From Trogon surrucura (Eukaryota; Chordata; Aves; Trogoniformes; Trogonidae), in contig CM036619.1 of the NCBI GenBank assembly GCA_020746105.1, forward strand, positions 57,523,135 through 57,587,134: DNA of 64,000 bases, read 5' to 3'. Each line of letters starts with the position of its first letter. The stretch's first letter is position 1. The position numbers were made by a program, and so were the translations under genes. Shown here in pieces: positions 12,776 through 26,660 of the stretch. The notes beneath the pieces were generated by a model, which saw nothing but the letters and a program-made list of their open reading frames with translations, made no database searches and was not told the DNA's origin.

Positions 12776-15380
12776 TGTAAATAGAATGTAGCTTTGGAAA
12801 TTTGAAGTAAGAGGAAAACAGAGTTGCACTAAATCCATGGGCAGGAGGCAATTCACCCGCCGTCTGTTCCCCAGGCCTGACAGTGGGATGTTTGCAAAGC
12901 ATCAGTTTAGTCTCTTCTCCTTAGGTTCGTACTGTGTGACCAAATAGGAATCAGAGTTCCCCCAACACATAAAAAAGATTTCCAGTGTAGGTCAACAAAC
13001 ACAAAAATAAGTACATATTTTGGTTAATGCTTCCGAAATGCACATTGATTCACACTCAGCATCGTCTCTTGTTACAATAACTCTATGCAGGTAAGAGTTT
13101 AATATTTTTTATCAGCTGAAGAGTATTTATGTTTATTTTGACTGGTTATATTACTGGTTGACTATTTCCTGTGTAACTCCCTGAAGAGCCACTGCCTTTC
13201 ACATGTGACTATTGTACCCCAAACAGATTCCTACATTCTCTGCAAGAGGACGACATCTGGAAGTATTTAATGTAAGCATTCAGAACTGATTGCCTTTTGT
13301 GCTACGATAGTGAAAGGCTCTGCACCAACATGAAGTTGTCGTCCTCTAATGGTCACAGACTAGAAAGACCTGAGAGGGTAGCAGTGAAACGGTGTTTTCT
13401 GTCCCCTTAGTTCACCTCAACCTGGGCTTAGGGAACAAGATGTTGCCATTAAGACAGACAACTGCACTGGTGGATACATGTCACCATGTGGGGCCACAGA
13501 GCCGGTTTTAGGCACAAAACTTCCAGGCAAACCTCCATAAAGTGGCTGGTTCCACCAAAAGACTTGAAAAATTATGTCAAGGTCATTACATGTGCTCATG
13601 TTTCCTTTATTGTGAACAGGTACCTCCTTCAGCTGCCTTTGATGCAGAAGAGTCAGAAAAGGGTTTGGTTTTTTTGCTATACATTCCATTAGCACTGGTC
13701 TTGCCAACAAGATGTCAATAGTCCAGAGACTGCTGCTGAGCCAATAAAGAGGCATTACTAATGCACCCCTATCTGCGGCATCAAAGCATTTGTCATTATG
13801 ATCTCAATCACTTAAATTGTTACAGCTGAATGGGAACATCTACTATACTGTAAAACAGAAAAGTATTAATCTTTTGGGAAACTCTCTCTTCTACTACTCC
13901 AAATCTGGGAACCTGTTGTGCTTTTCAAAGTTCTGTAGAAAGTTCATGTTTCATATTTTCACATTCTATTCTCCTTAGCAGTATTCCCAAGCTCGATGTA
14001 AAAAAAAATGGTGTTTATCCAATATTTAAATATTTTAATCAATAATAACCATCTCTACTGCTGCCCTAGTTTTCAGAAGTAAATCAGACACAGACAGATG
14101 ATCAAAAATGTTGTGTATGTAAGTCTGTAATATTTTTTAAAACAGCCACTATATTTAAAAAGTATTGAAAAGGAAAGCCATCAAATTGTATTTTCTTAGT
14201 AGGCAACTCTGACAATATCCAAATTTTAATTTTTTCCAGCTATGAATACAAATCTTTTTTAAGTCCCCACCCAAAGTCACCTGTGTTTTCCAGTGATGTG
14301 GTTTTATGATCTTTGCATGCTGTTGTTAATAAATGAAAAATACGTGATAGATGTCAAAAGCAGATAATAATGACTGTTTCATTTTAAACTTTAGATATTT
14401 GAGAAGTATTTGGCCATAGCAAACCACATCAAGCATTAAAAAACAGACTCAGGGAATACATCTCTGTAACACTGAAAAGTAGTCTTCACTTTTGTCACAG
14501 TTATTGAGGTCAGCAATTTCCAAATATCAGAGGGCAGAGGAAATGCAATAACATTCACAATTTGTAGCACACCTTGGCTGTAGTCACACGTAATTGACCA
14601 TGTTGATATATGTACTTTCCCGTGTGGCTCTCTGGGTCATAAAACTGTCCAAAAGCACTAGCGAGGCACATGAAGTGTCCTCACGTGCCCCTTAATTCCA
14701 GTGAGTGCCAGTTTCCTCTGTGACCGCCTGACTCGCACTTTGAGAACATCCCAAGTCCTGCCACACAAGTCGTTGTACAAAGCTGTACGGCCTGTGAGAG
14801 GCCACGGGCGTAAGGGTTATCGAGTAGGACTGAGACTGTCAAAGCCAATGACTTCCCATTCTCCTGGAGCACTCAGGCAATAAAAACAGAAGAGGCAAAA
14901 CATCTGCAGTCAGAAACAGGACTCCAGTTAAGCCATTTCATGGTGGCTGCTGCAAGAGACAGCTACTCTAAATAGATGTTTTGCCTGAGTTTGGTCTTGA
15001 ACACAGAGAAATTAAAACCATCACAAGGACAGTAGGAACCGTTCAGCCTGGACAAGAGCATCAATAGCATGGTGACACGTGTACCTGCTGCTAGAATGAG
15101 GTTATGAATTCTTAAGTGATAATGCAGAACATAAAACTCAGCAGAAGTCAGAAGGAAAGTTTTCAAATATCTATGTTATTCAATATTCAGTGCAGGAAAT
15201 TGCAGCTTTTTACATTTCTAATGCAAATGTGAACATTTCTGCAGCTTTCGTTTTGTTTATTTTTCTGAATAAGACTGACTATATATCTGGAGTGTTGAGT
15301 AAATAGATGCCCTATTACAAAACATAATGGTGGGTCACCGGTTTCTTGGTAAAAGATCAGTGAAAACAAGGCATGATGGA

Positions 15381-15450
15381 GAAAAAAGTTTTCAGGAGAA
15401 AAAAATTTTCAAAAGAAAAAAGTTTTCAAAAGAAAAAAGTTTTCAAAAGA
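15381..15450 (+). repeat. 17-bp tandem repeat, about four copies
   Basis: Unit GAAAAAAGTTTTCAAAA. The last two copies are identical; the first two differ by a few bases and by length. Each unit has an internal GAAAA...TTTTC dyad and a phased A-tract. Open frames crossing it simply translate the repeat into Lys/Phe/Ser-rich peptide. Confidence 0.9.
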
Positions 15451-18400
15451 AGACAGACCTTTGGATCACATTACAGAGCCATCCTGGGGCACACAAAATG
15501 GTTTCTTTCAGGCTAAAACTAGTCAGGAAGATGCATTCAGGAGAAGAGAAGGTGCACTCCAGCTGCTAAGGGAAGGACAGATGGCAGGACACAGTTTGGT
15601 TAAGCTCTATCTTCCCCATGAGTTGTTGCTGCCATGGACTCAGTCATCAGCTCTGAGCCAGAGGGTTGGCTGCATCACCAGAGACTTCTTCTGACCCTCA
15701 GCATTGTCTGTCTCAAGCAGGGCACATCTCTGAGCTCAGAGACCTTCTCTTTGATTCAAAGCCCTTTGAACTTGGACATCTGAACACGCTCCTGATCAGT
15801 TTTGGATAAAATGCATCAGGGCTTTGGCTTTTGATTATTGATGGGTGAGCAACAACCGCTAAGAACAAATACTCTGTTTACTGAAGTAATTCAGGCATCT
15901 TCCGCATTAGTAGTTGTTAGCAGTTGCAGCAAGACTGGAAATCAGAGGGTGGCCCTGAGAAAGGTGAAGTTTGGATGTAGTTTCTCAGAAAGAAGCCACT
16001 TGCTGCGTTTATTTGCCCATTTGCAGATAAAGTGGGTTGTCTTGTTCTTACTGCACTCAAATACAATCGTTACAGTACATTTTCAATAACATAATAGCTT
16101 ATTTGGACATAGTAGCATATGAAGTATAAAGCTGCTATTCTTTAAATTGCCCTTTAGCCTCCCATCTCAGTCCTGTACATGAAACAGTAGTGCTCTGTTT
16201 CTAAGTTGGCTTCAAATCACTGGTGTGTTTCTCATTTATAAAATACTTTTAACAGCCTAATTGGGAGTAGTTTAATTCTCAGATTCTCGACTCCTTACTA
16301 CACCAGTTAAGAGTCCAATTGACTGTAATGATTTAGAAAGAGGCTCTTTTGGTGCCTTTGCAATATGTCATGTAAATTGGTGTTCAGGGACTTAAAAAAA
16401 TTATTTATATTATATTTAACTAGAATATCATTCACATGATAAGACTCCCATGCACATTATGACATACTGGACTCTAGACACTTAGAAGAATCGGTCATAG
16501 TTTATGGCATCAAGGCCAATGAACTTTTTACCCTGGAAAATGGTCCGTAGCGCAGTGCATAAGCCTATTACCATATCATATCATATCATCAGAGGAACTT
16601 AGAGATCTGAGATGCTCATTACTTGTTCAGTCATCTAATTCTGCCCCCTACACATTTATCAGTGTTCATCAGTGCCCCACCTAATGTTGCTATAATTATT
16701 TAACCCTTCGAGGACTGGACAAACCAACTGACTTCTAGGGTCCATTCCAGGGTCCATTCTAAAAGCCCCCTGTTACAGCCAGGCAATCAGTTTTTCTATT
16801 AGTTCAAAGTAAAAACAGTCAAAAATTGTGGCTTTTCCTGTAAATGTAATTACTACACATTTTTCAGCTGTGGCTCTCCAGTAACATAGTGTGAGTTATG
16901 AATGGAAGAAAATTAAAAAGGGAGTTGTTTGTATTTTTTAAACTATTTCTAAAACAACTTCTTCATTATCCCCTGCACTTTGGCACTTGGAGGACTCCCC
17001 CTAGATGTGACACAGATAGAACTTTTGCCATGTGGGTGAGCTCTCCAGAAGGGAGAGGTAGAACTTGTTGTGCAGAAATAATCAATACAGATAGCTTTTC
17101 TTTTGGAGCCTTTTAGTACAGAAACCAAAATAGTGTAGAGTTCAGCCATTTGAACTGAATGAATGAAGACATCAAGTGACCACTGGCAAGATTTCGCGGG
17201 GTTCTGCAGCTCCAGGGTGGCAGGACTGGACTTTTGGGTTCCATTTCCAGCACTGTTAGTCAATTGGAAGCTTTCAGTGAAAAAAACACCTTCAGTTCTC
17301 ACTCCTTTGATTCTCCACATGCACTATCTGCGTTGTGTTGTTAGATTTTTAATTTCGTGGAGCAGGTACTGTTAATTTGTCGCTCCAGATCTTTGCAAAG
17401 GCTTCCAGCAGAACTTATAGTGTAAATAATAAATAATAAAATTGGAATATTTTTCTGGGAAATTGTCTTCACATTGCTAGTCCTCCCACATATTGACAGC
17501 AAGTCAATCACCTGCTAACTTATCTCAGAGCAGATCTACGTCCTATATTTCTTTCAGAGACAAAACATGCTGCATGTGATCGTTACAGTCACGTAAGGGA
17601 TCCCTAGTTCCAACGAGGAAGGAATTACTGTGCAAAATTTTTATATAATTTATGATGGCAATTTCTCCTGTATCAACTTAGAAGAATAGTTTTTTAAAAT
17701 ACCTGAAATGCAGAGAAACATGTCTTTGTAGTCATAGTTCAAACATGTAAGCATATAAAGAAGCTTAGATTTCCTTCGTGCTTCAGCTGCAGGTAAAGTA
17801 TGTTTACATGGTCTGAGACACTCAGTGTGAAGTCATCTACTCAAGAAAACAAGGACATGAACACACAGGAGTATATAGAAGGCAAAGACCTTTGTCAGCT
17901 GTTCTGTGTCAGCCTTTCTAGCTTGGCAGGTTCCTTTTATGAAAAGTCAATGACACAGCAAAACCTAAAACACCTGATGCACTCGTGGAAAATTTAACTC
18001 ATGTAGTACTTTCTGATTCTGCTGTCCTACACCCCAAAAGGAGAAAGGAAGAATCAGCAGGTGATAAGCATTTAGAACAAGAGCTCTAGGAGAGATGGCA
18101 CCAGTGCATCAAGAACAGTCATTCTAATCTGAGTGTTGGAGTGGTTGCCATTCCTAGTGTTGTAGTCTCCTTTGATAGTATCATAGACAGTCAGTCAAGA
18201 CATGCAAGGCTCTGGAAATGTCCCTGACATCGACCCACTCCACCCCACCAACCTTCAGTTCAGTGCAGTCACACCCAAAGATGACATACACTCGTGTGGG
18301 TTGCATATTGGAGATACAGTAGCTGTGTTTATTTGCTCTTCTTACAGAAGGCACCATACTAAACTTACTGCTAAATGTCACATTAAAGACTAGAACCAGA

Positions 18401-18782
18401 AAGTTCTGCAAAACACACCTTGATCTCCTTCTGCTCTAGCAGGTGCTGTTCACGGAGTGTGCCTCAGATGTGCAGATTGATGCAAAACAAACTGATGAGT
18501 TGTACCAAAGAAGCACAAACATATTTCTGTAGGCAAAGCATTTTCAGAAAGCCCAAAGTGGATACCAAGCACAGCAAAGGAAACATTTGAGAAATAAAGA
18601 AGCAGTCTAATCCATTCTTTCAGAACAGCCAGCCTTGAAATGAGAGTAGCTTATTTTACAACAGAAAGGGTAGAATTCAGAGCATATATATGTAGGTAAA
18701 ATGCTAAAACTAACCTCCTACTTCATGAAAGGTAGCTTTTTCTCACAAGTTTCTGACTACCTTCTGTATGGACAATCACATT

Positions 18783-18814
18783 AAAGTGTATTGTATTGAT
18801 CTGCAATACACTTT
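18783..18814. repeat. Perfect 11-bp inverted repeat
   Basis: AAAGTGTATTG and CAATACACTTT flank a 10-base loop; two more inner positions can pair (one as G-T). Too short for a typical microRNA precursor. Confidence 0.9.
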
Positions 18815-21800
18815 GCAAATGTCAATAAATACCTAGTCTTGCTGCCTACAGCACACGAGGAAGTAAAATGAAAATGAGTCTGGGCTTAATGACATGTAAC
18901 CATCTTGGATGAATAATGTATATATGGTCAATCCCCAACACTCAGGAGACCATCAGCCTAACTTTAATGTTTGAGATAAGCAACTGTATGTTTTAGATTT
19001 ATCACTTGAGTCCTAATGCACTTCCCAAAGGACATTAATATTTAAATATCAAAAATATACCATCAGCAGAAAACCAGGTAGATTTACAGTGAGGGAAGCT
19101 CTCTTTGGTTAGCCTTAACACATACTCTTATTCTGAAGAGTTCAGGAAAACTACTAGTCTTTTCACCTGATTCCATGATATAGAAGATATTTAACCTTCT
19201 TTAGCCAAGAAATATACACTGAAGCCAGTTGTTAGGCAGCTGTGACACAATCAAGGGTCCTATACAATCCCTCCACTGAAGTCTGGTATATGAATGTAAG
19301 AATTGTTTCAGAAAAGACATGAACATGACTTCGTTTGAAGTCATGAGACCTCAAAAACACAGAAAGAGAGAATAATACAAATCAAGCAATAACTACATGA
19401 GAAGCTGTTATAGCACATCTGTTAAAAAATTAGCAATGATTTTTATTATTCTTCTTGAATCATCCTAGAAACATTTAAAAACAACATAGCTCCTATAGAC
19501 TGGATTTGCCTCAAACTTTGTCCTTATTTGCTGACTAGTTAAAGCAGTACCAGCTGATGTATTTGGGAACTGAATTCCCATGTTATTGCTAGAAAAGGTA
19601 CAGAATGAGCAACACTGAAGTATTTGTCTCCAGATTGCCTGGCAGGCATTGATTCAGTTTTGTCTAGAAAACTGACGCTGTTGTTGAAAATATTCAAATT
19701 GCAAACTTATTGTACTTTTGGCCATACATTTAGATTCTTGGTAGAGACAGTGGTTTCTTCAGCTCTATTGCTCTCCAAAGACAATAGAGACATTGATTTC
19801 ACATTTATAATACAAGTGCAAATAGCTGTGAGGTTATTTCTTCAGATTGGAACTGCATTGTAAACAACGTGCCCGGCCATACAGTACAGAAAGAACTTGG
19901 TTTTTGTTTGTTTCCCAATGTGTTGAGTACAGTTAATAAATAATGTGGTTTCTGATAGCTGACGGTTCTGTTCATTAGAAGCTTAATGCAAAGAAATACT
20001 GAGCAAGAACAAACAATTTTGATCATCTTTGGCTGCTGATTCTAACAAATCGAGGTCTCAGAAAGCTTACAAGTGGATTCTATTCTCATGAATTCAGTAA
20101 AAACATAAGTTTAGCATAACAAGATGGTAAACCCACTGTTTTCCCAAAGGTCCTCTGAAAGACCCACAAGAAACAAACCTAAAAGCAGATGTTGGTTTTT
20201 AATAGCAGCAAGGAAAGTGTGACTCCAGGCAACTGGTTTATCCCCCTTGAAATTTCTCAGTTAAGGTGCACATTTATCTAAATAACATCTGTGAAACTAC
20301 ATAGTAGGAAAATACTGTCCAAATTATATTAAATACATATATACAGAATATATATGAATAATATACAGCTTTATGGAGCACAGTGTATTTTTTACAGCCT
20401 CCTTTGTCCAAAGGAGGAGGACTGAAGTCATCCTTCAGAGTTCTTCCCAAGCACTGAACCAGGTCTGTAGCACAAAATGGAAGTATTTTATTGCTCCACG
20501 GAGATAAGTAGGCTATTACTGCATAGAATCTGGTCCATTATGGCATTTGCATGCAGTTAGAAATCATTTGTGAGCCACAGTTTACAAAAAAAAAATTAAA
20601 TTCCCTGTTGGAAGAAGCCCCATCAGTGATTGCTGCTGCCTTAGATGCAGGTTCTACAAAAAGAGTAAGCATGGGCCAAGGAAAATGGTCACTCTTCATA
20701 CATAAAAATACCATCTAATTTACATTTTTAAGCCTTGAATTTGTGTTTATCATTTGGAGAAACAAAGCAAAATAATATTATTGTTCACATATTTATGTCT
20801 TTTATATCAAATTACAAGAAAAATTAATCCTAACCAAAAAACTAAGAGGAAATCTCTGATAAGTCCTGACTTAATGAGAGATCTCAATTACAGGAGATAA
20901 GGTCATCTATTTAACAATAAAAACACTGCTTTAAAATATTTTTTCTCCTATTCTGTGATTAATTTTTAAGTTGATTTTTTTATTTAATTTTAGTATTCTA
21001 CTGTGTTTTGGTTTTATTATGCCTTTGAACAAGGTATATAGATATATCTAAAACACTGGCAACTCATTCTCATGCTTCACACAGAACATCTGACAAAAGC
21101 GTTTAGTAAGTAACAGATTTTTAAACTACCAAATGACCAATAAGTGATAAGCTACACGTATACATGGCCAAATTTGTTCAGTCAAAAGAGGAAAAAAACA
21201 ACAAACCATGAAGTCGAAGAAGAAAATACTTCAATTTGCACAAGACAGGGATTTTTCTTCAAAAGGAAGAACAACAAGATACTTGTTTTACATTTTAGAA
21301 ACATATCAATTCATGCAAAATAATGCAAAGATATTGTCTACTAGTTAGACTATACTTTACAATGCAGTGCCGTTACGATGTTAGCAATCACTAAGATTCT
21401 AGGACATTCACCAAGTCGTAAGTGATCTCTGTCACTTACCTTTTCAGGGGAAGATCTTTCATTTTATACCCCATAATTTATTCTCAAGCTGTCCTTTTCA
21501 AAAATTATCTGTGCCGTAGGACTCCAAATTGGTTTTCTAAGATTTAACAAGAACATCTTCCTAAGAACTTTTATGCTACAAATCACTAAAATGTCTGAAG
21601 TCTACTTTCAAGATGTTGATATATAGAAGTACAGGGCTATATAAAATTACTCCATAATAATTTTATACTGTATGAGTATTTAAATCAATCTATCATTTAT
21701 TGGGGGAACTGCTTATCCATGAATGTTTAATTTACACCACATCTTCTGGGAAGAGATTAATATCCACAGTAAGAAAGATGAGACAATAATTTATTTTATA

Positions 21801-22062
21801 GACATTCAGGTTTAAAGATTTTTAAAGATGTATTCTGAGGCCGAAAGATACTGTTATAGGAAAGAGGAATGTCTGGAGTTATCTGGAAGCAAATTTTTGG
21901 ATTGAACTACAGAGGTATTTTGTAAAATAGGCTGAGTAAAGGACAATGGAAAATCTGTATAAAAAATTATTCTACAAAAGCATGAAAACATTCAGATGGT
22001 AAAAAAAATTAAGAATCATGGACTATTGAGCTTGAACAGGAACATGAAGGTTATCTGGCAAG

Positions 22063-23090
22063 TTCATAGAATCACAGAATGGTTTGGGTTGCAAGGGAAC
22101 TTAAGAGATAATGTAGTTCCAATCCCCCTGTCACGAGCAGAGACACCTTCCACCGAACCAGGTTGCTCAAAGCCTCATCCGACCTGGCCTTGGACACTTC
22201 CAGGGAAGGGACACGCACAGCTTTCTGGGCAACCTTTTCCCATGTCTCACCACTCTCATAGTAAAGAACTTCTTCTTTATATCTAATATAAATCTACCCT
22301 CTTTCAATTTAAAACCATTATCTCTTGTCCTATCACTACACTGCCCAACAAAGAGTCCATCCCCAGCTCTCCTGTAGGTCCTCTTCAGGTATTGGAAGGC
22401 CACTATAAGGTCTGTCTTCTCCAGGCTGAACAATCCCAACTCTCTGTCTTTCTTCATGGGAGAGGTGCTCAGGCTCTCTGACCATTTTCATGACACTCCT
22501 TTGGAACCCCTCTAACAGGCCCATGGGTTTCTTACACTGCGAGACCTGGAGCTGAATGCAGTACTGCAGGTAAGGTCTCACAAGAGTGAAGTAGAAGGCA
22601 AGAATCACCTCCATTGACCTCCCGGGCACGTGTCTTTTTCTGCATCCCAGGATGCAATTGGTCAGCTTACATTCAGTTTTTCATCCACCAATACTCCCAA
22701 GTTCTTCTCTACAGAGTGGATCTCAATCCCTTCATGAGCCAGCCTGTATTCATGGTTGGAATTGCCTCGACCCAGGTGCAGGATTTTGCACTTGGCATTG
22801 CTGAATTTCATGGGCCATCAAGCCCATCAAAGTCCCTCCGGATGGTGTGCCTTCCCTCTGGAGTTTCAACCACATCACTTGGCTTGCACACTTGCTGAGA
22901 GTGCACTCGATCCCACTGTCTATGTCCCTGAGAAAGTTGTTAAATAATACTGCTCCCAATACCAACGCCTGAGGAACGCCACTTGTCACTGGTCTCCACC
23001 TGAACAGCAAGCTGTTGACCTCTACTCTTTGAGTGTAACCACCCAGCCAAACACTACAAGGTTGAGTATAATGCTGTGTACTTTCCACTA
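22063..23090 (-). mobile_element. CR1 LINE, 5'-truncated, end of ORF2 plus 3' UTR
   Basis: The longest CR1 copy here. The 3' end at 22065 carries the CATAGAATCACAGAATGG signature. Minus-strand translations give the end of the CR1 reverse transcriptase: [17 protein letters not shown] around 22950-23000, ALVRP-like and LLEGFQRS segments near 22500-22620, and FSLEKTDLIVAFQYLK to FFTMRVVRHGKRLPRK near 22240-22430. The frame breaks into at least three pieces, and the usual ADD-type catalytic box is degenerate (CASQ), so the copy is dead. Truncation at the 5' end is normal for CR1. Confidence 0.95.
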
Positions 23091-23194
23091 CTATCAGTAT
23101 TAATATTAGCTTTTTTATTTAATATTTTATTACATCTGTTTCCATTTCAACCCACACATCTCCTTTCCTCTTCCTGATTCCCCTTCCTGAGGTG

Positions 23195-23350
23195 GGGGGT
23201 GTCGCTGGGCAATAGAACAACTGGCCCAGTGCAGACAGAGGCCCAAAACAGGACACAGAACTGGAAATGCGGCCTCACCAGTGTCAAGTACAGAGGGACA
23301 ATCACTTCCCTAGTCCTGTTGGCCACATGATTTCTGATATAAGGCACTTA
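23195..23350 (-). mobile_element. Old CR1-like fragment
   Basis: The minus strand encodes [20 protein letters not shown] followed by [11 protein letters not shown], which matches the CR1 reverse transcriptase C-terminal segment ([20 protein letters not shown] type). It overlaps in element coordinates with the larger CR1 about 100 bases away, so it is a separate insertion rather than an extension of that copy. Confidence 0.75.
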
Positions 23351-26310
23351 TTGCTCACACTCCATGTTTATCTTTCTTTTATTTTCACTTGTTATAAATA
23401 ACAAAACAATTGTTAACCATTGTTATTTGATTTTCTCATACTCAATGTTGAGCCCATGTCCGTACACTGAGAACCTTATCTAGATAAAATAATAGGACTT
23501 ACGCCCCTAAATAGGCTTTAAGACAAACTTCTCATGCATTTAGAAATTTTGGAGATGAATTTGATCTCATCACTATAAAACATACCCTTTAATCCATGTA
23601 AATCTCACTAGTCCAAGAGATAATAACTTTCTTCATTGCTCAAGCCCTGGAGGAGGGTTGAAAGGGAATTAGCCAGGTTTATTGATGACTACAGAAAGAA
23701 TTTGTAAAGAAATCTAACTTTTCACTCATACTTCATGTTATTTTTAGACTTACAAGGATAAAAAACTCTTTTCACATGGTCCAGATCTCAATGCTACAGT
23801 TAAACAAGCACAGTTATACAGGCAAGGAACTTTTAAATAAGTTAGCTGTGTTCCTAACTTGTGAAGTCTCTGGGGTGTTTTTTTTCAAGTCTCAGGAACA
23901 TAATGGATGTGTTAATGATGCTCTCATGTAGCTTGGCTGTATTTCTCTTTATTAAAGTTATATCATCCAATTGAGGCACAGTTCACTCTAAATCCCAAAC
24001 CCAAAGCTCTACAATCAGTTAAACAATATATTCAGAATGACTGGGATCCAAATTACATAGTTTCTCAAAGCCAATATGCATGTAAAACGAACCCTCTCAC
24101 TGCTGCAGGGATAAGTCAAGCTTAAAACTACATTATAAAGAAAACACTTTTTTGCCCTGTATGGATCAACTGTTTTCTGAAATATTCCCTCTCTTCTGAA
24201 GAGGGGGAAAAAATGCTGTTTCTGTGCAAAACATGAGCAATTTCACCTAGGGCAGTATAAGATGGGGCCAATGACGGAAAGACTATATGAACCTTCAAGT
24301 CCATAGAGCACCGTCTGAGTAGTTCCCAATTCGCAAAAGAGCAAACTGCAAAGCAGGACTTGAAACGAGACACAATAACTTGAGGACTTAATCCTGTTCA
24401 AATTTAAATCAATGGAAAAACACCTTAAATTTCCTACTGGATGTTGTTTGTGCTACTTACGTCTTATGAAACCTCCTTTTGTGACCAAGTTGGCCAGTAA
24501 CCAGGCTTTCATTTTGGTGACCCTCCAATTGGAGACTTGATTCCTGTTTGAGGTCCAGATCATCTCCACCTCGTTTTAAACTGAACCAGAGGTCTTTCTG
24601 TTTTCTCGTGTGTGTTTTCAGTAGTTACCATTGACTTACAATTAAAAATTTCTGGTCTTTGTTTCCTTAAGGTGCAAGACATGTGAGGTCTATATCAATT
24701 CTTCAGGGAGGGTAGAACAAGCAAAGAAAAATTTTAACATGGAAATAAGTATACGTATATATGTATGTAACATTATCGGGTAAAAATGATCTTACCTGAA
24801 ACAAAGGTATTCAATAGGAAAAAAAAAACAAAAAAAAATTACAAAACAATTCTAGAGTCAACAAATTAGCAAATCAGACACAAATTTGTAATGAAATAAC
24901 AGAAAAACAGTTCAGTCCGCTCTGCATTGAGACTTCTTGTTATCTACACATTTACTCCTTGTCCCTCTCTCTTGTTCTATCTCCGACTCTAGTAAATAAT
25001 TTTCAGACTTAAATGGCTCTTAAATAGAAAAACACCAGAAATGTGGGCAGAATTAGAAAAAAAATGGTAAAGGTGATGGAAGGATAGAGTTGGATAACAT
25101 GAAAACAAAATCAACTAGAAAAAAACAGGTAGCATGACTAAAAAAGAACAAGGAAAAAGAAAAGTAATGTTATCTAAGTGTAAATTACTAAGATATAAAA
25201 AGAATTAATGTCTTTTGAGGAGAATCATTTATTCTGTAAGGTAAAAGAACAATTAGAAATCAGAATGGAGGAAAACTGGGAGTAATGCTCTCGACAAGAA
25301 GTTGTCCAAAGGCATGAAACAGCCTCCCAAAGGCAACACTGGCATCCTATCCCTGAACTTCTAAATTTATCCTGAACAAGGCACTTGAAATGAAGAGAAC
25401 AAGCCTGCAATATCAGGGAAAAATTAACTACTGAGAGGAGGCTTGAGACATTAACTTCTTATCCTGTCTCAGTATTCCCAGCATAGGAAGACTGTCTGCA
25501 AGCTAGCAAACCCGTATCCAGGGCAGCAGAAGGTGCACACGGAAAAGAAGAGCTTCGGGAGGCAGATCTAACACCTTCCCTACCGGACACTCTAGGACTG
25601 CAAGACTGAAGCACCCATCATGAGACCAAGGGCTGTCCCTTCCAGGGATGGTGTTGAAAACACTGTGCTAAGGCTTGTATCAATGGTTGAGTAGTACCTT
25701 GCAGCTAACACTTTCAACAGCATTACATCATTTGTTTAACTTATTGTTTAATTAGAGACTTGTGTATTTCTGTTTTTCTCAGGTATACATTTTTGGAAGT
25801 TTTAAAGTAAGGCTTTATAGCCATGGCTAATGGGCTTTTAAATAACTTCCAATGCTAGCTAGAAGCCAAGCATCCTTCCAAAAAAAAATGCCACGTATTG
25901 TTTTTGAAATCACTAACAGTGAATTGACTATTCAAATAACAATCTAATACTCAGTAAGAAATAATAGCAGTGAAAACACTTTTTGGCTAAAATTCATCAC
26001 AGCAACTCAGCAAGGCTCCAATGTTGACTACAGAACAAGTCAGTATAAAATCAATTACATCCTGATTGGTAAGTCAAGTTACAGTGAACTTGCTTCTACA
26101 TTAGTTTTCATAGTTAATTTTCCCCATTCAAAAAAAAAAAAAAAAAAAAAAAGAAGCAATGATCGGATCATAGGTGATACAATACTCCAGACAGAATGAG
26201 TAAGTTATGTCACTACAGGTAAATTTCATCTAAATTACATAAAATATCAAAGTGATTTAATTAGAGCTACTTCACTCATCTGTTTGTATCTCCATATGCT
26301 CACACATTAA
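23351..26310. other. Intergenic, no gene seen
   Basis: Non-coding AT-rich DNA between two CR1 copies; contains the 23-base poly(A) at 26130 and smaller A runs near 24821. Confidence 0.7.
26130..26152 (+). repeat. Poly(A) run, 23 bases
   Basis: Uninterrupted A run. No retrocopy or short element could be recognised just upstream, so it may be a simple homopolymer. Confidence 0.9.
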
Positions 26311-26660
26311 CCACAGAATCACAGAATGTTTGGGGTTGGAAGGGACTTCTGGAGATGAGTCCAACCCCCCTGCCAGAGCAGGACCACAGAATCTAGGGGA
26401 GGTCACACAGAAACGCATCTGGACAGGTCTTGAGAGTCTCCAGGGAAGGAGTCTCGACAACCTCTCTGGGGAACCTGCTCCAGTGTTCTGTAACCTGTAA
26501 CTCTTACAGTAAAGAAGTTCTTCCTCATGCTGAAGTGGAACTTCCTGTGCTCTGGCTTGAATCCATTGCCCCTCGCCCTATCACAGGGCACAGGTGAAAA
26601 GAGGTTGTCCCTTCTTGACGCCCAGCCCTCATATGGAGGAGTTATATGCACCATATCCTT
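26311..26660 (-). mobile_element. CR1 LINE 3' fragment
   Basis: Starts with CACAGAATCACAGAATG and GGTTGGAAGGGACTTCTGGA, the antisense of a CR1 3' UTR, then runs into ORF2. The minus strand gives CDRARGNGFKPEHRKFHFSM and RKNFFTVRVTG, the CR1 ORF2 C-terminus. Similarity fades near 26660. The sequence differs clearly from the copy at 22063, suggesting another CR1 subfamily. Confidence 0.9.

Larger units (their letters stand above)
6076..22062. other. Long intergenic stretch, no gene seen
   Basis: About 16 kb with no recognised gene. It holds the small hairpins at 7568 and 18783, a possible old repeat at 8065, a GC-rich patch at about 11280-11500, the 17-bp tandem array at 15381 and an (ATATC)-type short repeat at 16572-16590. 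The GC-rich patch gives overlapping open frames on both strands, none with a recognisable domain. Confidence 0.7.
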
